Positions 5,559 to 10,375 of a stretch of 10,375 bases of DNA are shown here, piece by piece. This DNA is from Candidatus Iainarchaeum sp. (GTDB lineage: Archaea; Iainarchaeota; Iainarchaeia; Iainarchaeales; DTGL01), in assembly GCA_021161055.1 (NCBI GenBank), contig JAGHBI010000022.1, forward strand, positions 1 to 10,375. The letters are read 5' to 3'. Every line of letters starts with the position of its first letter. The stretch's first letter is position 1. A model generated the notes under the pieces. It ran no database searches. It saw only the letters and a list, made by a program, of their open reading frames with translations, and was not told where the DNA came from. Position numbers and translations under genes: made by a program.

Positions 5559-6075
5559 TTGTTTTAATGTTCTTGAGGTATCTCATTATGACGCTTGCAG
5601 CCCCTTCAATACCTATTTTATCCATATTCATTGCAAGGTCAAAGTTTTTCACATCGTAGATGTTTATTCCAAGCAACGAAAGTATGTTCTGCTTCAACTC
5701 ATCATCCTCCTTACGAAGCTTTTCCTTAGCGTCGCTCAAAGGAATTTTTGCCTTCTTTGTGATAACGTTTGCTCTTGATTTCTGCGTCATATAAAGGAAA
5801 ACCTTCATGCTGTCGCTTGCAACCCAGCACGCCAGAGGCCAATCGATTATCACATGCGTGCTCTTTGCTTCTTTGTTTATAAGCTCTCTGAGTTCCTCTA
5901 TGAACTTTTCGCTTGTAAGCAAGCTTTCAATCTCTTGAACGCTTTTTCTGTGTTTCTTTGCCATCTTTTTGAGTATTGTTTCTTTTGGAAGATACTTTAT
6001 TCCAAGCTGAAGCGCCAAAAGTTTGCTTATATCCTCAACACCACTCCCTGGGAGAGAGCTTAGAGCAATGATCAT
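5554..6075 (-). CDS. degenerate cytidylate kinase (Cmk)-family protein
   Basis: This 173-residue protein occupies the slot of archaeal cytidylate kinase between eL34 and eL14 and has the family length and overall pattern: a beta strand and loop at the N-terminus, IIDWPLACWVA (76-86) where active enzymes have an EGRLAGW-like motif, and LLGINIYDVKNFDLAMN (134-150) matching the IYGIDIDD...YDLVIN end. The catalytic residues are eroded. The P-loop reads SSLPGSGVED (6-15): the Walker Lys is Val13, the Thr is Glu14 and the first Gly is Ser7. The Arg of the EGRLAG motif is Pro80, and arginines expected in the LID region are Lys or Asn. I infer a protein that no longer binds or phosphorylates nucleotides in the usual way but is kept as an intact frame. 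It could be a structural relic, a regulator, or a kinase with altered chemistry. It begins 21 bases after eL34. Confidence 0.8.
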   Translation of the reverse strand: MIIALSSLPGSGVEDISKLLALQLGIKYLPKETILKKMAKKHRKSVQEIESLLTSEKFIEELRELINKEAKSTHVIIDWPLACWVASDSMKVFLYMTQKSRANVITKKAKIPLSDAKEKLRKEDDELKQNILSLLGINIYDVKNFDLAMNMDKIGIEGAASVIMRYLKNIKTR

Positions 6076-6096
6076 CCAGAAGACCTATATACTTAT

Positions 6097-6420
6097 TTAT
6101 TCCAATAATTTTAAAGACTGCTCTATATAACCTCTAAGCCTCACTTCACAGTCTTCGAGCCTTTTTATGCCCTGTTTGACCTTTATTGCCTCCTCGATCA
6201 CAGTTTTCCTGCACTTATTACAGAGCACGCCCCCAAATATTGCCGAGGGCCTTTTCTCACTCTTGCTCAGGTTGCGCTCGTTTGATACGCCTGCAAGCTT
6301 TTTGCTACAAAGCGCGCAGCTAGCGCAGCTGCTGTGCTTCCTCTTTTTAAAATAAATCTTTGTTTTTCCAGACGGTGTCCTTCTGTACGCCTTCTTTTTT
6401 CTTCCCTGCTTACCGCGCAT
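6097..6420 (-). CDS. rpl34e: large ribosomal subunit protein eL34
   Basis: This 107-residue protein is eL34, a zinc-type 50S protein shared by archaea and eukaryotes. The N-terminus KAYRRTPSGKTKIYFKKRKHS fits the family's YKRTPGGRTVIHYERRK pattern, followed by Cys32, Cys35 and Cys38, then KRPSAIFGGVLCNKC with Cys67 and Cys70. Cys35/Cys38 and Cys67/Cys70 are the likely zinc ligands. About 25 residues after the usual end form a predicted helical extension. The start is set at ATG 6420 because the in-frame GTG three codons earlier lies within the ribosome site AGTGAT, which contains the stop of the DUF106 gene. The DUF106-eL34-cmk-eL14 order is conserved in euryarchaea. Confidence 0.93.
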   Translation of the reverse strand: MRGKQGRKKKAYRRTPSGKTKIYFKKRKHSSCASCALCSKKLAGVSNERNLSKSEKRPSAIFGGVLCNKCRKTVIEEAIKVKQGIKRLEDCEVRLRGYIEQSLKLLE

Positions 6421-6424
6421 TGAG

Positions 6425-6430
6425 ATCACT
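6425..6430 (-). promoter_or_regulatory. ribosome binding site of eL34 overlapping the DUF106 stop
   Basis: AGTGAT ends four bases before the eL34 ATG at 6420. The TGA in it ends the DUF106 gene. The GTG in the motif is in frame with eL34 and would add three residues if taken as a start. Confidence 0.7.
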
Positions 6431-6842
6431 CTTTACCAAGCTTTTTTATCACGAGCTGAAATGCAAGTGATGTTATAACCGAAACAACAATGTAATATAT
6501 TATCCAGCTGCCTACTATTGGAAAGCTATGGCTCCCATAGGTCGTGTTCAAGAATGGAAACAAAAACAAAACTATCAATATCGAAAGGCCCATCGTTGGC
6601 AGAGACGCTCGCATCATCTTCATATTGATTTCAAGCACTTCAATCTGTAGCTCTTTGAGCCTCTTCTGCGATTCCCTATCGGTCTTTTTCATAAGCTCTT
6701 TAAGTTCAGCATGCTTCTTCTTAAGCTCCCTGAGCTGTTCTTTCCCTACAATCTTATGCCTAATTACAAGGCTCACGATACTGAACACCAGCGTTATCAC
6801 AACCGCTATTATGAGCAAATCAATCTCTGGCGATACAAACAT
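6426..6842 (-). CDS. DUF106/Oxa1-superfamily membrane protein
   Basis: This 138-residue protein belongs to the archaeal DUF106 family, distant relatives of YidC/Oxa1/EMC3 thought to help insert membrane proteins. Three membrane segments are visible, at about residues 7-28, 80-100 and 110-131. Between the first and second is a charged helical hairpin, KEQLRELKKKHAELKELMKK (33-52) and onward, with the M-rich stretch INMKMMRASLP leading into the second segment. That matches the family topology of one N-terminal helix, a cytosolic coiled coil, and two C-terminal helices. There is no signal peptide. It lies directly behind secY, a conserved pairing, but adk, which usually separates them, is missing. 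No Shine-Dalgarno is seen; two TATA boxes upstream point to a short-leader transcript. Confidence 0.88.
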   Translation of the reverse strand: MFVSPEIDLLIIAVVITLVFSIVSLVIRHKIVGKEQLRELKKKHAELKELMKKTDRESQKRLKELQIEVLEINMKMMRASLPTMGLSILIVLFLFPFLNTTYGSHSFPIVGSWIIYYIVVSVITSLAFQLVIKKLGKE

Positions 6843-6871
6843 TCAAACACCAAAAAAAGTCAACAAACAAG

Positions 6872-6882
6872 ATATATAAAAC
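6872..6882 (-). promoter_or_regulatory. TATA box proximal to the DUF106 gene
   Basis: The minus strand reads GTTTTATATAT, a strong archaeal box A, centred about 35 bases before the DUF106 ATG. The expected initiation point leaves a leader of about 8 bases, in line with the absence of a Shine-Dalgarno. It suggests a second transcription unit from DUF106 through uS2. Confidence 0.65.
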
Positions 6883-6894
6883 CATTGCCTGCTA

Positions 6895-6905
6895 ATATAT
6901 AAAAA
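6895..6905 (-). promoter_or_regulatory. second, distal TATA box upstream of DUF106
   Basis: The minus strand reads TTTTTATATAT, nearly the same as the proximal box 23 bases further on, and both are preceded by AATG. A transcript from here would carry a leader of about 30 bases. It lies 26 bases past the secY stop. Confidence 0.55.
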
Positions 6906-6930
6906 CATTATCCTTTCACCTTTCGCAATG

Positions 6931-8352
6931 CTAACGCAGGAATTTCTTGAGCAGCGGGTGCATATCCCTTAATTTAAACCTTGCAAGCTGCTCGTACAGG
7001 TTATACACTATCCCAACTGTTAATAGTATCCCTGTGCCTGAGGCAAGGCCTTTCAAAGCCATATTGCCGATACCTGCAAGCAGAGCAACAAATACCGAGC
7101 CTATTATTGTTATTGTTGGAATATACCTGTTTAAAATCTTCACAGTAACCCTGCTATCCCTTCTGAAGCCTGGAATGTACATACCTGAGCTTTCAAGCTG
7201 CTCTGCAATGTCCTCCGGGCTTTGTCCACCCATAAGCACCCAGAGCTTTCCGAATATTATGCAAAATACTGTAAGGAGAATTATGTATACAAATGCCTGA
7301 ATAAGCCTTAGGGCCATGGTTTCCTGAAAAATTACGCCAAATCCTTGTGCGCCAACCTGCCTTATAACTTCTTCAAACAACCCACTTATTGATGTGCTGA
7401 ATTTGCTCCACTGCCCAGCACCCTGCGAAGGCATGAGTTCGGCAGTTATTGGATTGCCTGTTGCCCAGGTCAAATAGCGCACAGCGTCGCCCAGAACTGG
7501 CACATCTTTAAATATAGAAGCCAAGATTACGAAGTTTGCAAAGAGCGCGGTTGCAAATATCACAGGAATTACCGAAACATACAGAAGCCTAACAGGATAT
7601 CTGCCGCCCAAACCCTTTCTTCCAAGAGTGATTGGGATATTAACATGCATCGCCTGCGCATATATCACAACAAGAAACATTGCAATTGCTATAAGCAAAG
7701 GCATAAGAAGCAGGAAATCTGGCTGACCAGCAAACCACGTGGTGATGAAGCGTAAAATTATTCCCGGGGTTTCCCCCTCCTTTAAAGGTATTCTGAAAAG
7801 TTGCCAGAATACACGGTATGTTACGCCACCTGCAATAAAAAGCCCGATTCCTGAACCTATGCCATATTTTCCCACAAGGTCATCCAAATAGAATAATATT
7901 ATGGAACCAAATGCTATCTGCAAGCCAAGTATGAATATATCACCTTCAACCCATCTGCTTAGGGGATACACAAAGCCCTCAAAAAAACAGAAGAGTATTG
8001 CAGCCAGCTTTTGCAAGCTTTGAAATGTTGCTCTGCCTCTGGGATCTGCCAGATTTATTTCTATTATTTTCGCTCCCACAAGCAGTTGCAGCATAAGCGA
8101 AGCGAATACAATTGGGCCTATGCCGGCAGTAACCAAAGTGCCTGTAGTGCTTCCAAAGATTTCCTGCACCATTGCCAGCTCCTCTTTTGCTCTGCCTGTG
8201 AGGCCAACAAGTGCGACATTTCCCATAATAAAAAATACGAGAAGCGCAAGCGCACTCCACATTATGCGCCTCTTCAGAGGCACCTCTACTTCTGGCCTTT
8301 TTACTTCAGGAATATATGACGCTATTCTAATTGCAATTTCTGTAAGGCTCAT
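6931..8352 (-). CDS. secY: protein translocase subunit SecY
   Basis: This 473-residue, ten-helix membrane protein is the pore subunit of the archaeal Sec translocon (SecYEbeta, Sec61 alpha type). Visible hallmarks are the N-terminal amphipathic segment IASYIPEVKRPEVEVPLKRR (about 10-29), the plug region TTGTLVTAGIGPIVFASL (69-86), QLLVGAKIIEINLADPRGRA (89-108), the cytosolic loop HVNIPITLGRKGLGGRYPVR (236-255) for ribosome binding, and QSPEDIAEQLESSGMYIPGFR (377-397) before helix nine. The C-terminus is RDMHPLLKKFLR. It is somewhat longer than the methanogen protein, with an external loop near 290-330. It overlaps uL15 by four bases (ATGA), with an AGTGAT ribosome site. The normally downstream adk gene is absent. 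Confidence 0.98.
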   Translation of the reverse strand: MSLTEIAIRIASYIPEVKRPEVEVPLKRRIMWSALALLVFFIMGNVALVGLTGRAKEELAMVQEIFGSTTGTLVTAGIGPIVFASLMLQLLVGAKIIEINLADPRGRATFQSLQKLAAILFCFFEGFVYPLSRWVEGDIFILGLQIAFGSIILFYLDDLVGKYGIGSGIGLFIAGGVTYRVFWQLFRIPLKEGETPGIILRFITTWFAGQPDFLLLMPLLIAIAMFLVVIYAQAMHVNIPITLGRKGLGGRYPVRLLYVSVIPVIFATALFANFVILASIFKDVPVLGDAVRYLTWATGNPITAELMPSQGAGQWSKFSTSISGLFEEVIRQVGAQGFGVIFQETMALRLIQAFVYIILLTVFCIIFGKLWVLMGGQSPEDIAEQLESSGMYIPGFRRDSRVTVKILNRYIPTITIIGSVFVALLAGIGNMALKGLASGTGILLTVGIVYNLYEQLARFKLRDMHPLLKKFLR

Positions 8353-8789
8353 TGATTATCACTTTTCACCCCTTCGTTTTCCACAACTGTTCCGCCAGCA
8401 TTAATTATTTTTTCAAGCGCCTTTTCCGAGGCTTTCGCATTGATGAGCTTTATCCCCCTCTTTATATTGCCTCTTGATAGAACCTTTCCAAAGCCAAGCT
8501 TTTTACCATCGACAACAATTAAGCCGTTTTCCAGCACAAGCCTTTTTTCACTTTCAAGTCTATCTAAAAGCCTTTCAAGTTCTTTCAGGTTTATTGCATC
8601 AGGTTTCTTTTTTGGCTTCAACTTTTTCTTCTTTTCCTCGCCCAAGAAAAGCATGCGCTTATGCCTTGCCGAGCCAGCTCTGCCACGGCCTCCCCTTGAA
8701 CCAGCGCCGCGCTTATTTTTTGTGTTTCCTTTACCATGCGTCCTCTTGCCCCTGAGCTTATTCTTTTTCTTTCGCTTCCTTACAACCAT
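8349..8789 (-). CDS. rpl15: large ribosomal subunit protein uL15
   Basis: This 146-residue protein is archaeal uL15, which reaches deep into the 50S core and is a late-assembly protein. The first 45 residues are the classic basic, glycine-rich extension: KLRGKRTHGKGNTKNKRG and RGGRGRAGSARHKRM. The globular part has VDGKKLGFGKVLSRGNIKRG and LINAKASEKALEKIINAGGTV. Start: GGTGAT ribosome site three bases before the ATG. It follows uL30 with eight intervening bases and overlaps secY by four, matching the usual uL30-uL15-secY order. Confidence 0.96.
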   Translation of the reverse strand: MVVRKRKKKNKLRGKRTHGKGNTKNKRGAGSRGGRGRAGSARHKRMLFLGEEKKKKLKPKKKPDAINLKELERLLDRLESEKRLVLENGLIVVDGKKLGFGKVLSRGNIKRGIKLINAKASEKALEKIINAGGTVVENEGVKSDNQ

Positions 8790-8797
8790 GCAATCAC

Positions 8798-9259
8798 CTA
8801 AAGCATTCTCTCTATGAGCTCGTTTATTGCTTCTCCGCGATAGCCCAAGGCACCGCCAACCTTAAAACTCTTCTTTATGCCTGCCCTCCCATAACCCTTG
8901 CTTGGTGGTCTCATTCGAAAGGATCTCTTTATTTTCAGTTTCTCAAGTGTTAGTTCGCGTTTTTCAATCTTTTCCGCAAGCTCTAAAAATGAATTCAGAT
9001 TGTGTTTTTTTAGGTAATCCCTATCCAGTCTTTTTCCGCATTCTAAATACGCCTTCTTCTCGAGAAGCTTTGCCAGGGTCTCTTTTTTTATTTCGCCCCA
9101 GGTTATGTAGTTCTCCACCTTCTTGAGCATCCTTATGGTGCTTTTTTCCTCCGGAAGAAGTGTGAGGTGGTTGGGCCTCTTGAGGTTGAGGTATCGCATT
9201 GTTCTCTCAACAGGTTCTCTGACATGCACTGTTCCGCGAACCCTTATTGCCGCTATCAT
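8798..9259 (-). CDS. rpl30: large ribosomal subunit protein uL30
   Basis: This 153-residue protein is the long archaeal form of uL30, which has an added C-terminal domain compared with the 60-residue bacterial protein. The N-terminal domain carries AAIRVRGTVHVREPVERTM (3-21), KRPNHLTLLPE and a central YITWGEIKKETLAKLL. The C-terminal part has FRMRPPSKGYGRAGIKKSF and ends with GGALGYRGEAINELIERML, the archaeal signature. The ATG overlaps the uS5 stop by four bases (ATGA). The ribosome site is GGGAG-like rather than GGTGAT. Confidence 0.97.
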   Translation of the reverse strand: MIAAIRVRGTVHVREPVERTMRYLNLKRPNHLTLLPEEKSTIRMLKKVENYITWGEIKKETLAKLLEKKAYLECGKRLDRDYLKKHNLNSFLELAEKIEKRELTLEKLKIKRSFRMRPPSKGYGRAGIKKSFKVGGALGYRGEAINELIERML

Positions 9260-9921
9260 TTACGCTCCCTCAAAAGCTTTTTTTCTATCTGGGGTGAAGT
9301 TTTAACCTTCATTGTTTTTCTTAGAGCATCCACACAAGCGCTCACAAAGTTGAGCCTTATCGATGTATTGCCTGATGTTTTGCTCCAAACATCCTCTATA
9401 CCTGCAAACTCTAGCACTGGTTTTATCGCTTTGCCAACAACCAGGCCAACTCCTTTTGGGGCTGGCATAAGGGTTACTCTCACAGAAGCGCACTTACCGG
9501 TTACCTTAAATGGCACACTGTGCGGTTCATTGCATGCACATTCCCAGCTGCCACACCCTCTCTGCACAAATATAAGGTTAAGCTTTGCATTTTTTGTGGC
9601 CTTTCTCACGGCAGGCCATTTTTCCCTATCCTTTGCGGTTCCTAACCCTATAATACCATTCCTGTTTCCAACAAGCACAGCCGCCCGGAAGGAAAATTTT
9701 CTCCCAGCGCGAACCACGCGAGCAGTTTTTTTAACATCAATGACCACACTTTCAAGGTTTGGTTCTAGATAATCCACAATTTCTGGCTCCATAATGCGCT
9801 TGTTTGCTAGCAGAAGCTCTTCAAGCGACTTTATCCTGCCGCTAAACACAAGCTTACCAAGCTCTGTTTTTGGTACCCACTCTTTAAGATTTTCCCTTTC
9901 TTCATTGCTCGGCTCACTCAT
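9256..9921 (-). CDS. rps5: small ribosomal subunit protein uS5
   Basis: This 221-residue protein is archaeal uS5, at the mRNA entry and translational-fidelity region of the 30S subunit. The N-terminal extension includes EWVPKTELGKLV (14-25) and ELLLANKRIMEPEIVDYL (35-52). The double-stranded-RNA-binding-like S5 domain is at about 57-120, with VRAGRKFSFRAAVLVGNRNG (70-89) and GLGTAKDREKWPAVRKA. The archaeal insert RGCGSWECACNEPHSVPFKV (121-140) follows, then TLMPAPKGVGLVVGKAIKPV (150-169) and AGIEDVWSKTSGNT. The start is four bases inside uL18 (ATGA), with a GGTGAT site in the last uL18 codons. Confidence 0.97.
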   Translation of the reverse strand: MSEPSNEERENLKEWVPKTELGKLVFSGRIKSLEELLLANKRIMEPEIVDYLEPNLESVVIDVKKTARVVRAGRKFSFRAAVLVGNRNGIIGLGTAKDREKWPAVRKATKNAKLNLIFVQRGCGSWECACNEPHSVPFKVTGKCASVRVTLMPAPKGVGLVVGKAIKPVLEFAGIEDVWSKTSGNTSIRLNFVSACVDALRKTMKVKTSPQIEKKLLRERK

Positions 9922-10375
9922 TCTTTATCACCTGCAAACTCCTGATCTATCCTTTCCTTGGTCTTGAAAAAATACTCGCTCAGTTTCCTTGGGTCTATAT
10001 TTTCTTTTAAATATTCACAAAATCTTTTATTTAATTCATCCTCACTCAGGCTTTTTGCGTACTCTTCAATATGTCTGCCTGAAATTCTGTTTTCATCAGG
10101 CAGCGCCTCTTTGCCGTGCGGAATGTTTAGGCCAGCATCCAGAACGCCTTTCAGTGCTGCAAATGCTGAGCTTTTCTTTATAGGGGTAAGCAAACCCATA
10201 TCAAGTATTGCTTCCTCAACCCCTTTCTTTAATGCCTTCTTCGCTGCAAGGTAACCGCACAGATAGGCTGATGGAATGTTGCTTTTGCCAAGCCAGCCGT
10301 ACCTCTTCAAATGTTTTGTTGTCACATGCACTATCGTTTCATCGCACGGCATCTTGTAACTTACTATCTGAACTA
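9918..10375 (-). CDS. rpl18: large ribosomal subunit protein uL18, 5' end beyond the window
   Basis: This is archaeal uL18, which binds 5S rRNA in the 50S central protuberance. Only the C-terminal part of about 152 residues is present. The frame is open to the window edge: before the methionine at 10352 come codons for VQIVSYK, which continue the family pattern, so that methionine is internal and the true start lies outside. Family segments are TTKHLKRYGW, PSAYLCGYLAAKKALKKGVEEAILDMGLLTP, FAALKGVLDAGLNIPHGKEALPDENRI (seen as consecutive blocks) and SGRHIEEYA. About 40 N-terminal residues should be missing. It precedes uS5 in the usual order uL18-uS5-uL30-uL15-secY. Confidence 0.95.
   Translation of the reverse strand, partial: VQIVSYKMPCDETIVHVTTKHLKRYGWLGKSNIPSAYLCGYLAAKKALKKGVEEAILDMGLLTPIKKSSAFAALKGVLDAGLNIPHGKEALPDENRISGRHIEEYAKSLSEDELNKRFCEYLKENIDPRKLSEYFFKTKERIDQEFAGDKE

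Noticed and set aside
7979..8260. A minus-strand frame of 93 codons inside secY
   Set aside because: It is in another frame within well-conserved secY sequence and gives a cysteine-rich, unrecognisable product; shadow frame.
8590..8785. The Lys/Arg/Gly-rich, low-complexity N-terminal part of uL15 as a possible repeat or composition anomaly
   Set aside because: This is the ordinary rRNA-penetrating extension of uL15.
8440..8817. Long plus-strand frames opposite the ribosomal protein genes, such as this 125-codon one
   Set aside because: They are antisense shadows of uL15 and other clear genes: hydrophobic low-complexity translations, no family resemblance, no ribosome site.
1..10375. A novel defence, mobile or otherwise undescribed system
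   Set aside because: All coding space is taken by recognisable housekeeping genes in near-standard order. I saw no direct-repeat array, terminal inverted repeats, integrase, transposase, toxin pair or unexplained coding stretch.

Overview
The window is a stretch of archaeal chromosome carrying the distal part of the ribosomal-protein superoperon. Every gene I can support lies on the minus strand, so transcription runs from high to low coordinates. Archaeal identity follows from archaeal/eukaryotic-type proteins (eL14, eL18, eL34, archaeal SecY, RNA polymerase subunits Rpo3 and Rpo10, a DUF106 membrane protein), Shine-Dalgarno motifs of the GGTGAT type, TATA-box promoters, and a tRNA-Leu interrupted at the archaeal position 37/38. 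The lineage cannot be fixed by eye. The gene order is euryarchaeal-like, and the absence of several usual cluster members plus a degenerate nucleotide kinase would fit a reduced or DPANN-type lineage, but that is inference.

Layout in transcription order: uL18 (5' end outside the window), uS5, uL30, uL15, secY; an 88-base gap with two TATA boxes; a DUF106 (Oxa1-superfamily) protein, eL34, a cytidylate-kinase-like protein without P-loop catalytic residues, eL14, uS13, uS4, uS11, rpo3, tRNA-Leu(UAA) with a 16-nt intron, eL18, uL13, uS9, rpo10, uS2; a short T-rich gap with a weak TATA-like element; a MEMO-family protein; and 90 bases with no gene. Genes are packed with overlaps of 1-8 nt or gaps of about 4-21 nt, apart from the two promoter-bearing gaps.

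The genes serve translation (small- and large-subunit proteins, a tRNA), transcription (Rpo3 and Rpo10 belong to the RNA polymerase assembly platform) and membrane-protein insertion (SecY and DUF106). Three transcription units are suggested: uL18-secY (promoter upstream of the window), DUF106-uS2, and MEMO. The two genes that start behind TATA boxes have no Shine-Dalgarno and look leaderless or nearly so, while most internal genes have GGTGAT-type ribosome sites that often contain the stop codon of the preceding gene. Using this rule, several starts are placed downstream of the longest open frame.

I see no mobile element, CRISPR array, toxin or defence system and no evidence of an undescribed system. 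The points most worth checking are the degenerate kinase, the missing adk/truB/rpo6 neighbours, the intron-bearing tRNA one base from the rpo3 stop, and the iron-sulfur-type cysteine set in Rpo3.
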